A DNA stretch of 64,000 nt from Atkinsonella hypoxylon (GCA_000729835.1 JFHB01000078.1:1-64000), one strand, 5' to 3'; shown: positions 34,643 through 46,983, counted from the stretch's first letter. Notes: generated from the letters alone by a model not told the origin. Translations and numbers: made by a program.

Positions 34643-35969
34643 TCACACGTTGTGCTCGCCTCTCGTTGACCCGGGTTTTTGCGCATACCAAAAATAATAG
34701 TCAAAGTATCGGTGCACGTTGACATCCTCCAATGCCTTTCTAGCCATCGCAACCGTCACCTCCGCTTCTGCCTCGGACATGCCCAATGCTTTGAATGGTC
34801 GCCCTGGCAATGTTGGCAGAAAGTCTAGCACTGCCATTTTTTGGTACAAACCAATCATTCTCATAGTCTTATCCTTAGCCCATGGCCCAATGGGCACCTT
34901 CATGATTTGACAATGGATATTTTCGAATCCAGCTCCGCGGAGAAAAGGTTCAAGTTCTGCTGGTAACGTGGTACTCATTCCAAACTGTTGATAGGCCTTC
35001 CCAGCCGTATCATATAGGTGTTTGACTGGATCGTCATCGGCCATAGTTCCATCGTCGCAAAGCGGCACCCCATGGAGTTCTTGTAACTCGACCCACCCCC
35101 CTGGACGAAGGCTCCTGAAGTAAAGACGGATGTTAGCAATCGGGTAAGTCAGTGGCAAGACTATCAACGTAATAGTACGCACTCGAACGCATGCCCCAGG
35201 ACAGTGGGAATATCCTTGAGGATGATAACCATGAAGCGGAAGTGGGCAAGATCAACATCTCTTTCAATCCAATCCAGCTCGCAGTCATCGACCAGAAATG
35301 AGACATTGGTGGGCACCCACTCAGGTTGAATCGGCGTAAGATCTATACCACAGACGTGTGCGCTTGGATATCTATCCCCAACTTCGAGCAGCCGCGTCAG
35401 TTTTCTCAAGTCTTTTTGTCAAAATTGGGCCTGCGAACTCTACACACACCTTCTACTGCCCAGATCCCTGTTCGATTCGTCTCAGTAAGCCCGCATTTAC
35501 AATGCTTGAGGCAGACTTGCTACTCACCAGTGCCCGTGCCAATGTCCAGTATTTTTTGTGGATGGTCACCTATAGGCGCGAGGAATGGTTTATTGCCTGT
35601 AAGCATCATCAGCATGGCATGCTTCATATCCTCCCGGTTCTGTTCGATATCGTCATTGGGTATTGGATAGCGGCCATCGCCAAATATTTGATAGCGGCGA
35701 CCGCGTTCAAACGCATATGCGGCAAAGATGCTGGAGTTCAGACTGCCTGTGGTATTGTCGCCGATTAGCTCACTGGCAAGGTCAAAGTCATCATCTGTTT
35801 CGCTGCCGACCTCAATCGAAGGCGCTTGTATAGCACGGACGGCAGCTGAGTCGGAAGATGCTCGTGAGCCATTATCCTCATGCTTTACAGATTCATCCCC
35901 GGAACCACAACGGGCGATGGTATTGGAAACGACACTCTCGACCGGGTCGCGTGATGCCGACGAGGCCAT
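34643..35969 (-). CDS. LaeA-like SAM-dependent methyltransferase
   Basis: Four exons, 35969-35528, 35467-35450 (18 bases), 35381-35183 and 35114-34643, join to 376 residues with all phases closing. After an acidic Ser/Asp-rich N-terminus comes a conserved lead-in (FAAYAFERGRRYQIFGDGRY) and SAM-binding motif I, ILDIGTGTG at residues 140-148. Residues after the microexon read WAVEVGDRYPSAHVCGIDLT, with the acidic post-motif loop. Then follow PIQPEWVPTNVSFLVDD, a DLAHFRF motif and SLRPGGWVELQE. This is the class I methyltransferase fold shared with the fungal regulator LaeA, but many paralogues exist and most are uncharacterised or metabolic, so orthology to LaeA is not claimed. It lies on the same strand as the FAD monooxygenase, 1.7 kb upstream of this start. 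Confidence 0.9.
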
Positions 35970-37687
35970 CACCAAGACTGATCTGATCGTGAGCGACAGT
36001 GGGAGAGCCGCTCACTGTCGCTGTCGCTGTTGCTTTTGCTGTTGCTGTAACTTTTCGAGATGTAATGGTTCTAGGTGGCGCATAGTCACTACATGTACTT
36101 TATGGGCATTACGGGCAGGCAGCTGAAGCGAGGACCTTCCTTCATCCGTCGCCTCAAGTAGTACAATAATAGGTGGTGGGAGTAAGAAGGTACCTTAGAT
36201 AGGTAGTACCTAGGTAGGTAGTAGGTTCAGGGGCTACGGCCACGACCGATTAACCCTACTTCCGCTTGAATGCGGGTATCTACACAAGGGAAGTCAAATT
36301 ACATCAAGGATCCGAAGGAGAGCAATGGGTTCTGGCAACCGTCGTGAAATCTGTCCCCCGCGTGCTACGATGCCTAGAGGTACGCATCTGGGCGCTGGCG
36401 CTAGGGGCATCGTTGCAAAATCGTCGCAAAGCTTGTTTGGTGCGATTGATACGGGACTTGTCCAAGGTACTAGAACTTAAAATAAAGTCATTCTGACTTA
36501 CCGTATCGAAGTATTGTCTGGCATTATGGCCACATCTGCCTGGTATCCGAACCAGGTGGCGATGCGGCTAAATTCTGTGGAGTGTAAGGAATGTCAGCAT
36601 AATCCAAATAGCGGTTTCTTATGTATTCTTGTAATAAGAAATAATTCATCATCGACAAATAGTCATCTCGTAACTAGCGTAGCACTGTTAAAAGGGATAC
36701 ATACATTTGATTTGGCCACAGCTATTCCGTACGCACCTCTCGTCGGTTCAGTTCAGTTCGTGGTTCACTACCAGTTGACCTCCTAACCGAAGTTTTCGGT
36801 GGCGTGCTAACTAGTTAGGGAAGCTGTCAGCAGTAGCGCTGGTGGGGCGCTGGTGGGAAAACGAAGTGACCTGTCACTCCACCGTCACCCGTGCCGTCGG
36901 CAAAAAAGTCTGTCACATGCCCCACCTTTCTAGTGAGTACTTACCAAACCAGGTTATTTTGCAATTAGCAGCGAACATCGCCTACGAACTTATACAATAG
37001 TTAAAGACAGATAGATATAATTACCTGGTTGCGTAAAGCAATTTCACTCTGATTGAGCTCGATTTCTAAAGGAATTTTCTATAAAGAATTCAGAGAAATT
37101 ATCAAATTTCGGTGACATCGTCGGTGCCGATAAGATAAGCCATGTACATTTGTGTAAGCATATCGCCTTCGGCAGTCCGAACGACGCAAAGGTGGAGACG
37201 AACAGGGCTGTTGACTAGTTAGGTACCTTAGGTAATTAGGATAAAGCTAAGTTCAGTACATAGAAACACTTTACTATAATGTGGCTTACTAACTACTCCG
37301 TAACCTTCCTCCAGAAGCATTATGTGCTTCGTGAGAAGCCTCAAGCAGTGCACAATGCACAATGCACAATGCACAATGCACATACTACCTACCTACCTAC
37401 GGAATAATACTTTGTGCATCCTTATGGAGTGCAATGTACAATGCAGCTGTGCAGTCTCTCATCGATTTTCGATTTTCGGGCACCATGACTATCAGTTACA
37501 CAAACTCGTCGCGATAGGGGAGGAACGTACTTGGTAAGGAGTATATAACGTCCAACCGAGTTCGCTTCTTACATCAGTCATACAAGCACCGCACCAAACT
37601 GCCCTCTCCTACGACTTGGCTTGCTTATCCTCTTCCAGTACCTGCTCTGCGATTCCTCCTTTTTACAAACAGCTCTGCCGCGACCAT
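35970..37687. other. Intergenic
   Basis: This is the promoter of the methyltransferase gene and 3' flank of the FAD monooxygenase. It contains a TACCTAGGTAGG block near 36190-36225 and a CACAATG heptamer array. No gene is seen. Confidence 0.5.
37351..37378. repeat. CACAATG heptamer repeat x4
   Basis: Four exact tandem units of CACAATG lie in intergenic sequence. Confidence 0.85.
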
Positions 37688-39117
37688 CTAGGCACTCCTC
37701 CCGTGCCCATTCTTCACCATGAGCATGCGCTCGATCTTGTTGGGGTCCAATGATTTCTCCGCTTCCTCCAGGGATTGAGAAACGGCTTTTGAGCCTCGGG
37801 CAACAACTTCTGCATCGTACTCCATCAGGGCTTCCTTCCTCAGTATTGGGTCTTCGGCCGAAGATCCCATCCGAGTTAATGTTTTCACATAGTTATCAAC
37901 ATCCGTTATAGAGTGTTGGAATCCTTGTCCCCGGTCTGCAAAGGCAATCAGCATACCTCAAAGACCTAGCAACGGTCATGGCAATCATTGAGGCAGGTAC
38001 CTACATATAAGCATGGGATGGGCGGCGTCTCCGGCCAAGGTCACTCGTCCTCCGAGGTTGTCCCATGGCTTAGGAATCCAATACTTCATTTCATTGATAT
38101 AGACACTACTGTCCGGTGGCGTCCAATCAATAGCGGACTGAAAGACACCACGCAGTGGAGCTGTATTCTTCTCAATATATGCGAGTGCCTCTTGGCCACT
38201 GAGCTTCACGGGCTCACCACGCCAAATTTTGGTCCAAAAAGTCGTCCAGGTAGACGCATCCCTTGGGTTTCGAACTGACATAACTATATCCACCCAAGCA
38301 GTCGTTCGTGAGCCGTACTGCCGAAAGGGAGAAAGCTGGGGTTTTGGAAGAAATGAGGAACCTACCACCGACGGCACCAACGCATCCAGTTCCCATCATA
38401 ACCGACGCAAGAGGATGCGCCTGGACTATGGCGTTGGCTTTCTGACTATCGCCATAATTTGTAATGCCGGTTGCGAACAGGAATCCGGACGAGCGTGAAT
38501 GGGCTGTTTCAAACCCCAAGAGCAACTGTCGTACTCTGGAAGAAGAACCATCTGCGCCGAGGAGATAATCGGCGTAGAAGACGTCCCCGTCCTCGAATGA
38601 GATTCTCACACCATCTTCACTTGACAACACAGCCGTCATGTTCTTGTTCCATCTTATGTCAAGATGTCGTGCGAGCAATCGGCGAAGGGCTTGCCGCCTT
38701 ACTCGCCTTGCACCTGGCGTCGGGCTTTGGAAGAGCAAGTTACCTGTTACGCCGTTATAGCAAGGGAGGCTTTCCACATGCTCGTTGAAGTCTAGGTACG
38801 GATTGCAGATAGTCGTTGGCAAATCCGCCACGATATCCTTGGGTATCAGCTTCTTGAAGATGGGCATAGCCCAATGGACCAATATGGTCCAGTCACGGAG
38901 TCTTTCATCGATGCTGACCTCTTTTTCAAAGACGACGGCGTTGGAACCATTCTGGCGGACTGGTTCAGTATTTGGAAGAGAATCACAACTGCAAGAGTGA
39001 CCAGAACAGCCGACTGCATCTCACCTGCTGCAGGCCATGAGCTGCGAGTAACCCGGTCAGCCCTGCCCCGATGATTGCGACAGTTTTTTTCTTGCCCGAG
39101 GGAGGAGAAACAACCAT
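37688..39117 (-). CDS. FAD-dependent monooxygenase
   Basis: Exons 39117-39025, 38951-38366, 38283-38005 and 37935-37688 join to 401 residues (introns 73, 82 and 69 bases). The N-terminal Rossmann motif IIGAGLTGLLAAHG has its glycines at 17, 19 and 22. The middle DG-type motif is DYLLGADGSSSRVR, and the C-terminal FAD-ribityl motif is RVTLAGDAAHPM, followed by RGQGFQHSITDV. This is a group A flavoprotein monooxygenase (PF01494 type) that would hydroxylate or oxidise a small aromatic or similar substrate using NAD(P)H. The substrate cannot be told. The third exon starts at VMSVRNPRDASTW; using a nearer AG would throw the frame. No signal peptide or membrane anchor is seen. Confidence 0.9.
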
Positions 39118-40968
39118 GATGTGACTCGCCGAAAGACTTTTTCCTCGTGATGAGCCAATGCTGTAGTTTACAACACGGGCTTTGTGTAACAGAAGACAAA
39201 ATCCTACGACATTTTTGCAAAAATCAAGCTGACTCCCAGCCCAGACTACACGCGCGGGGATCTCTCAGACCCGAAGACTAATCCACTCTAGCCGAGGAGC
39301 GATTTTGCACGCCCTTGTCTCGAAAGACGGTGTCACCGTGGGGTGTAAAGAGGGAGAAAGGCCAAAGACTCGGGTACGCAAGCACCGAGTCAACGAGTAT
39401 ATCAGCTCACTACGCCACGTGTGTGTCTGGCCTTGATGCGCCTACCACACCAGAGGTATGCCTGTACTACCTACCTCCAGCGTTTCCTTAGGTATTGAGT
39501 AGCACTGCATGAATCCCCAAGGGTGGGAGAAGGGGCGGTCTACCAAGCGCAATTAAACTACCATCAATTGATCCCTTGAACACCGATCAAGGCTCTACGC
39601 GGTACTGACAGAGGTTGTTAAACCAACAAAACAGCTGTTTCAGGTACTTAAGTTACACTATAAAGAAGTGCGAGAAATCATCCGATTTAAGGAAAAGGTA
39701 CATCGCAAGTCTTCTATTCATAGCGGCTCTACTTAGGTAACCCATGACTGGCAGTAACGAGTTAAACTAAGATTCTGAGCCGTGCACCGATTGACGAAGC
39801 CATTGCATGCATGGCTTTGTCTGTGGACAAAGAGCTATTGGCGCCCAGTGCCACAGTCTCGTGCTTCCTCCGATGCCGACACGCGTCATGGAAAATACCT
39901 CTTTATACATCTAGATTGCTAGGACTAATTATAGCGAGGCTCGCACGTAAATCAAAGTACCATTCAACTGCTAGTCTCGATTCGCCCACTAGCTAACTAA
40001 CTATCCGTGACCTGGCTGCCGCCTCAAGGGATAGCCTGGGCAACCTTGTCCGACCGGAGATGCTCCCAACTTGATAACCGCCGTGAGAATGACGCCGTCG
40101 GGAAACCCGCCGGCCCCAGCCTAGACGAAAGGCAAATAAGCGACAACAGCTAAGCGGCACAAAAGAAGAATGCGAAACTGGTCCTGCAATTGTAGCTCAG
40201 AACGCATGTGGGAAAGGGCTCACTGCTCTGCAGGTTTCATCGTTGCCAAACGAGCTCGTGCTAAAATGGTTGCCGCTTTGTAATTTATCAATCTCAAGAA
40301 AAAACTGAGTCGAAATGGTCGTTGTTTATGCCAACGAGACATGGTCTGCTGAAACGACTTGCTTTGCTGGCTTCCGTCATCCGTGCGGGGTGCAAGTCTG
40401 CTTGGGAAGTGGGAGGTGCGCAGAGTGAGCGTATGGGTCGGGTTGGTGATCAACCTACTAGGATCCTGGAGCCGCGCACGGAAACAACGGTTTATATTTC
40501 AGAATTGTCAAATGTCCGATGGATATCGGCTCTTGACGTTGTACTTGCGAGATATGACGGCATGTTTCACGTGATTCCTGTTTTCCACTTTCAATCTTGA
40601 TAGTATCGCGTTGTGGTGATTGACGAGCATCGCTTGAGTTGGTTCGATGTATTGATACCCTGCCTTCAAATCTACAAACCATCATCTACCATAGTTGTCG
40701 AAGAGGGTGCTACTAACTAGGCTGTTTGGAACCATATTTACCGATACCTGTGGAAATTATCTAGTTATGCATGGGTGAATTGGGAATCGTCCCATACATG
40801 TGGGAAACATGACCCTGTAATCAAAGATGCATGTCCATTCCTTCATACCTAATCACGGCAGCTTGTTTGCTCGGCATCCAAAAAGAGGAAAATACTTCAG
40901 TCTCAGGCCAACAACGTCCATTAATCAACTGTACACGGCCGATCCATACATCACCCCTAATTCCATCA
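39118..40968. other. Intergenic
   Basis: These 1.85 kb hold the promoter of the FAD monooxygenase and 3' flank of UBC6, both on the minus strand. Short TACCTACC motifs lie near 39470. No coding frame with family resemblance is present. Confidence 0.5.
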
Positions 40969-41910
40969 TCACGCTATACCCTCGCCACTAATAAGTCTTG
41001 CGATGAGGACGTAAACAAATATTACAGCGCCGGCGACGAGGAGCTTGTTCCGATAGACCCAGCCTCGTCCCGCGTCTCGCTGTTGGACGACGGCATCAAC
41101 TACGGCCTGTGTCTGATGACCGCTGGAGCCGGCGATGCCCAATTGCGGTCCGCAGGACGCTCCATTCTCGCCATCAAGGCGATTGCCCGTAGCAGGATCG
41201 ACCTTGTTTTTCTTCATCCATTCCCGATTCTCAATATCTACCTCTGGCCACTCGGCGCGGAACTTGGCACCGCCGTCGCCCGCCTTGACGTTGCCTTTCA
41301 GCGCTGGGTTTGCCTTCATATTTGAGCCTCCCCCCGTTGAGTTCCACCAGCGACTTCGTGATGCCAGGTACTTCTTCTCGGCCTGTGTCGTCGAAATGGA
41401 ACCAGTGGTCATTTCGTCGCTCGTCATGAAGGACAGAAGACCAATCAGGATCGTTGAAACCTCCCAAGCTGGATTGAACGACTTAGGATGGAAATCGGAT
41501 ATTGAGAGACAGAGGCGAGTCGATGGTTGGAATCGTCCTGACGGGGTGTGCATTCGGATGGCTGGCGGCGCAAATGGATAGTTCGGCGGGAAGATAAGCG
41601 TGCCCCAGTACTGCCCGCCGTGGTACGGCGTGTCTTCAGGGCCGGTAATAATGTAGTGCCATCTTTGGAGATTCGTTAGCATTTGAGACACGGAGAAGCA
41701 AAGCGTTGAGGGCCGGGAGCCAGTAGGTTCCGTACTCCAAGATGTTGGATTCAGAGGGATGGGCTGTGATGTAAGGTGGCGGATTCTCCGAGATGGTTTT
41801 GTACTCGCGGGTCAACTGTTCAGTCCCATTAGCGCGAAACAGTGCGTCGTAGAAGTTTGAAAGTATCGGATCGTCACTCATACCCGCTTATGTGCCGCCT
41901 TGCTGGCCAT
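40969..41910 (-). CDS. ubc6: Ubiquitin-conjugating enzyme E2, ER-anchored (Ubc6)
   Basis: Exons 41910-41884, 41815-41736 and 41662-40969 give 266 residues, close to yeast Ubc6 (250). The UBC fold spans residues 10 to about 150: LTREYKTISENPPPYITAHP, then WHYIITGPEDTPYHGGQYWG and FPPNYPFAPPAIRMHTPSGR. The catalytic cysteine is Cys87 in TRLCLSISDFHP, the same number as in Saccharomyces cerevisiae. Residues about 150-240 form a variable linker, and a single hydrophobic C-terminal segment (LLVAGAVIFVYVLIARLI) is the tail anchor that places the enzyme on the cytosolic face of the ER. By family it ubiquitinates ER-associated degradation substrates with the Doa10 ligase. It is divergent with SAM50, 466 bases between start codons. 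Confidence 0.95.
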
Positions 41911-42376
41911 GGTCTTTGCTAGAGGGATACTGGGGATGTCGTCGAAGCCGATGCGGATACGTCACCCAAAAGGTCGGGGTGTATGACAAATTGTCGCGTG
42001 AGCGCTACTGTGTCATGCGCTTTATCAGCAAAGGGAAGGAATTACTGCGCAGATGCTAGTCGAAAGAAAAAGGCCGCTCAACAATCTGAATGAAAGACAG
42101 TAGAGTTAGGGCGGTTGAATAGACGAGGTATCAGGATAGTTTGAATGCGCAGGGTCCCAGGGCTCGATAAGCGCCTAGAACGGACTTGCCCGAGGTGCTT
42201 TGTGGCGATGTATCTATCAGCCACATCAGCCTCAGGCACACAATGCAGCTCTTACTCCCATCCGAGATGTGGCGTAGGCGAAGCTCTCCCGATCGTTGCC
42301 GAAACAAACCACCGATTTTGATTTGGATTGCAAGGGCTCGCTGAATTTTTTGGTGCAGGCTAAGAGCTGCTTGATC
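41911..42376. promoter_or_regulatory. Bidirectional promoter between UBC6 and SAM50
   Basis: The 466-base spacer lies between two divergent start codons of housekeeping genes, so both promoters must lie here or overlap. I see no clear TATA box and name no binding site. Confidence 0.55.
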
Positions 42377-44130
42377 ATGGCGCCAAACTCGAGCGCTCCG
42401 GGGACTCACGTGAGTATTTTTTCCAGTACAGAGAGCGAATCTCAATCGGCAAATGGAGGACTAATCAGCTAGTAGCCAGGCTTGATTGACAAGCTCCGAT
42501 CAAGCAGCGACGAGGTGCTCAACTCTGCGAAGGCGTCGCCTTCCTTTCAAAATGCCGAACATGAAGCTAAGGAGCGACGGGTCGCTCAGATGGCAAGTCC
42601 CCTTGGCAATAATCGCACCATCGCACCTACTGCTAACACCTTTTAGATGGCTGACCAAATGTCAATGCCCATGACCGTCAACGAGATCTCCGTCAGCGGC
42701 GCGAAAAACATTAGACAAGGTTTTCTCGATCCCATTTTCAGACCTCTACTCAGAGACAATCCAAAAGCCCCTCAAACGGTTGGAGAAGTTATGGCAAAGC
42801 TGCAAATCGCCAGCTGGAAGCTGTCGGGGTTACGTATGCTACACTCCTAGTGCCAAGAATTTGCGATTCAGGTTCGCTAACAACAATAATAACAGAAATC
42901 TTGCGAGAGCCCCCCGAGGTTTATCTCTCGCAAGCAAGCCAAGCCAATCCGTCTACGAGCCTTGGCGATATCAATGTATCCATTGGATTGAAAGAATTGC
43001 CCCGCTTCAAACTCCAGACCGGCACCGATGTTGGCAATGGCGAGGGTTCAGCGTATGGATCATTGTTATGGAGGAACATGTTTGGCGGTGCTGAAATGCT
43101 CACACTCAACGCCAAAACTGGAACAAGAACAAGGTCAGCCTACAGCGCCAATCTCAGCGCTCCGGTACTCAGTGACCCTGATGTGCGCATTTCGCTGGAA
43201 GGATTGGCTTCAGCAGCGGAAAAGCCATGGGCCTCACATGAAGAAGTCGTGAAGAGCGGATCCCTGCGTTTCTCTTGGTTAAATGCTGAGAGAGATAGTC
43301 ATACTGTGGAATATACTGGCGCATGGCGCCAGATAACTGGCCTAGGCCAGGCTGCTAGCCCGACAGTTCGTCAAGATGCTGGTGATACCATCAAGAGTGC
43401 TATCAAGCATACTTTCTACAGAGAAAGACGTGACAACCCCCAACTCCCTCAGTCAGGATACATGTTGCGTTCAGCCTGGGAGCTGGCGGGTATCGGTCCT
43501 CTTGGTGGCGATGTTGCCTTCTCCAAGAGCGAGTTCGAGATGAGCGGTGCGCTTCCCCTCCCTCTGCCTGGCGCAGCAGAGCACTCAGGAGCATCAATAG
43601 GGGCAGGTCTGAGGATGGGCATGCTCTATCCATTGCCTCTGGGTTTCAATTCAGGTGGCAGATCGCTGCCTAGCCGTGTGAACGACCGATTCCAGCTAGG
43701 AGGACCGACTGATGTGCGCGGCTTCAAGCTCGGGGGTCTGGGCCCACACGATGGTCAAGACGCAGTTGGCGGAGACTTGTTTGCTGCCGGAAGTGTCAAC
43801 ATGCTTTTACCTCTTCCATACAAAGGCCCGGACTCTGGGTTGCGGTTCCAAATGTTTGCCAATGGTGGCAGACTCGTGGCTGTCAACAACAGCAGCAAGA
43901 CTGAGGAAGGTGGATCGCAAAGCTTGAGTGTCAGCGCGGTCCGCAATGGCATGTTGAATGCTGTCGGCGACCTGTTGAACGGAGCACCAAGCATTGCGGC
44001 TGGAGTTGGATTGGTATATGCCCACCCCGTGGCGCGATTCGAGCTCAACTTTAGCTTGCCATTGGTCTTGCGTCGCGGCGAAGTAGGTACTAAGGGTCTT
44101 CAAATGGGCGTTGGTATCAACTTTTTGTAA
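42377..44130 (+). CDS. sam50: Sam50/Tob55, mitochondrial outer-membrane beta-barrel assembly protein
   Basis: Exons 42377-42413, 42480-42592, 42647-42833 and 42896-44130 join to 523 residues. The product is the Omp85-family core of the SAM complex, which inserts beta-barrel proteins into the mitochondrial outer membrane. Residues about 60-150 look like the single POTRA domain (VNEISVSGAKNIRQGFLDPI). The rest is a 16-strand barrel of the bacterial surface antigen type (PF01103), including IGLKELPRFKLQTGTDVGNG. The diagnostic VRGF motif of the L6 loop is at residues 386-389 in GGPTDVRGFKLGG, and the C-terminal beta-signal-like strand is LQMGVGINFL. The 54-base second intron appears to begin with GC (GCAAGT). 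The first 12 codons are the least certain part, because a GTGAGT four bases before the chosen donor would give the wrong phase. Confidence 0.92.
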
Positions 44131-46983
44131 AACAGTCTCCTTTTCTTGATTAAAATGTCAAACATCATCGCTAGCATATCGAATAGAAATTGGGCCATAC
44201 CTCGCCCACTAGTCATTGGTCGAATATAATCTTTTATCTCTTATGCCGCGCAGATTTCCGTCAGTGAATTGTCCCGAACATTGCAATCCGGGGACCAACT
44301 TGCACGGCGTTGATGAAGATTGATCGTGATGTGACATAAGCGTGGATTACACAACTCTCACTGGGGCTAAATCATGCTCTCTTGTGATACATTGTGAACA
44401 CCGCTCTTATGTTACTGTCTTTATGGCAAGCATTAGATGGACACGGAAAACACATCATTGTGTAATGACAGTTTTTGTTCAAGAAGCTTGCAAGTAACAG
44501 ATTTGATTGAGGGCGGTTCCAGTGCAGCACACTAACGTGACGTGGCATTTGATCGCCATGCTGGGAGTCGTACCTTGGTATCACATATTGGCCATGGCTG
44601 CGAGAGTCCATTGGTTCACTGGAGAAATTTCCCCTTTTAGTCCGTCAGATAACGTGTCGGTCCCTGCTTGTCACGATGGGCAGCTGTGAGGTCTAGCTTG
44701 ACGGCACAGTCCGTAGAGATCGCTGGCGGTATTAATGAGATGTATTTTTCAAACAGGGATGCAATGAATTAATTATGCTATGGCTTGACCGGGTCATGGA
44801 CAGCACACTTATTCTGGATAGCACAGTACCCCGAAGGATATTAATCACGGCAATAAAACTAGTCTACGTTACCAAAGTTCGTCCACGCACAAATGTCTCT
44901 TGAGAGTTCTATATGTTTCTATGGAGAATATGGCGAGTAATTATAGGAAGGGGTATGCATGGAGAGAAAGCTGGGGTGACTGTCTAAAAATAAGATGGGA
45001 TTTCAGTCATCTGAATAGCAATACTCGTTACACAACGCGGTGCCCAGTTCTAGTGATACAATTCGAGCTACGTTGATTGGCTCATCTATTCTAGTCTACC
45101 CCTGAATTAGCACGTGAGCCGAGCATAGAAACGAGGAGTCGTGTTCCTGTTGTGACGAAACCAGTGATTTCTGGACCTCTGTCACTCTGCAGCACGTGGA
45201 GCGGATTGCTGACCAAACCGAATGTGGTGATGAAATTGAGGCATCTGTAGATACCAGGTACACTACCTACCTACCTAGGTAGGTAGTTAAGTTATTATTG
45301 TTCTAGTATACGTTCCAGCCAGATGTGACCCGCAAACCTATACTCGCTTACCGCGCCTACGTATCAAATCACAACATGACCAGAGGACGCGCTTCCAGAA
45401 AGTATATTGCTGCGATCAAAAGGCGTATGTAAAGCCATTACGCTTTGTCGATTAATCGAAACATGGCAGAGAAGACATAATTTCTTGCACTATATCCAGT
45501 GACTGCAACATGTTGTCTGCAGCCAACAGCTGGCGTTGAAATTTCACGACAATGTACAGAACAATGCACAGCAGCCTCCCGCGCTCATGCCCTGGTCAGC
45601 TTACTGTATAATACACAACCTGGAAACGAAATTACACGGAAGCAATGATGATGTGAGAATGGGTTGAAGGCAGCCCACGGTACGAAGTACACCTTCTTGT
45701 TTGCTGTTACGCTGTGCCCCAAGGTGGAGAAAAAATAAATAAATAAATCAAGTGATGGTCATCAGCACTAAGGTAATTCGGGTTTTTGGAGCAGTCCGAC
45801 AGTCCGCACGCCACCGTGTCCACGCACCGTAGGGTTGACATCTGGAAGCTTGGCTGACGCTGCTGACGCTGCTGACGCTCCTGCCGGCCGTATTCGGGTT
45901 CGGAGGAAGGTTCCGCATGGGGCGATAGCGCAGGGATTAATGCGCGGGCGAGATCTTTTCCCCGATTAGGCAGACGCGGTGGGGTCAAACATAAAAAAAG
46001 AACCAAGCAACTTCCGCAAGCGAAGGACCCGCCAGGAGTTACGTTGGCAGTTGCGCTACGGAGTAATAGGTAAATTACAGTGAGACTAGTTGGAATGATT
46101 TTCGAATGCTGTCAACAGGGCTTTCTTACATGCCAACATCAGGCGATTCTACATTTTACAGAGTAGACGCTTTGCGAAACGGTCTAGACGCTAACACATG
46201 GGCTTGTGCGCGGTATCAGGTGGGCTGACTACTTGTTACTTTCGGGCGTAACGAACAAAGTAAAGATGACGCCGATTGGCTGGGAACGCCCCCCCCCCCA
46301 GGCATGAGGCATGGGGCATGGGGTCGGCTGGCTGCGCGGTGTTGGTATTGTCTGTCTGGCACTAAAGCAGGCACACTGGGTTGGTGTTGTTGTTCTTGTT
46401 TTTCTCTAGGGGAAACGCTACTGTGCAGCTGGTGTACAGCTGGTGTACAGCTGGTGTACAGCTGGTGCACAGCTGATGCACAGCTGGTATAGACGCATCC
46501 GTCGCCCCAAAGTCTGTCACCGCCTGGCCATCTCCATAATAATCCTCGTCACGCTAGTCATCGAATCATTAGCAGCATGTCAATAGTTTGATTTTTTGTG
46601 TGTGTTTTTGGCTTGGCTTGTGGGCCACGCCTTGATAAGCGACCCCGGTCCTCCTCAGCTGTCAGCCTCCATTATCCCCTACTAACCTGCCCGTTTTCAT
46701 ACCGAGCTTGTATTTATCTTGGTCAAAACACGAGCAACCCGCCTCGTCTACCCAGCGGACGGCTTCTGACCCAATTTTGACCTACTCGTCCTAGGTGACG
46801 TACAGTTTCAGAATCGTCTGGTCAGGCATACATCACCATACAGCCCGGAGACGATATCGTCGCAGGCTTCTTCCTAGCAACAGACAAACGGGTTTTTTGC
46901 CTTGTGTGTTTGCTTTCAGAGCCTCACATCTGTCACATTGTAAGCATAAAGAGTTTTTACAGGCACCTGCCTGCGCCGCCGCC
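44131..46983. other. Gene-poor interval
   Basis: These 2.85 kb have no recognised gene. They hold a TACCTAGGTAGGTAG palindrome at about 45262-45288, a CTGACG-type short repeat near 45850 and a CAGCTGGTGTA minisatellite. The final roughly 300 bases are the probable leader of the ABC transporter gene. Confidence 0.5.
46426..46491. repeat. 11-base minisatellite x6 (CAGCTGGTGTA)
   Basis: Six tandem 11-base units: the first three are identical and the last three each differ by one or two bases. Each unit carries a CAGCTG palindrome. The array lies about 500 bases upstream of the ABC transporter start. Confidence 0.92.

Noticed and set aside
38284..38365. Apparent frameshift in the FAD monooxygenase
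   Set aside because: The nearest AG acceptors give the wrong frame, but a GTAGGT..ATATAG intron of 82 bases ends just before VMSVRNP and restores the frame with canonical sites, so the gene is intact.
46795..46983. Upstream in-frame extension of the ABC transporter
   Set aside because: The 63 added residues are unlike the family N-terminus, and the ATG at 46984 has a strong GCCGCC context.
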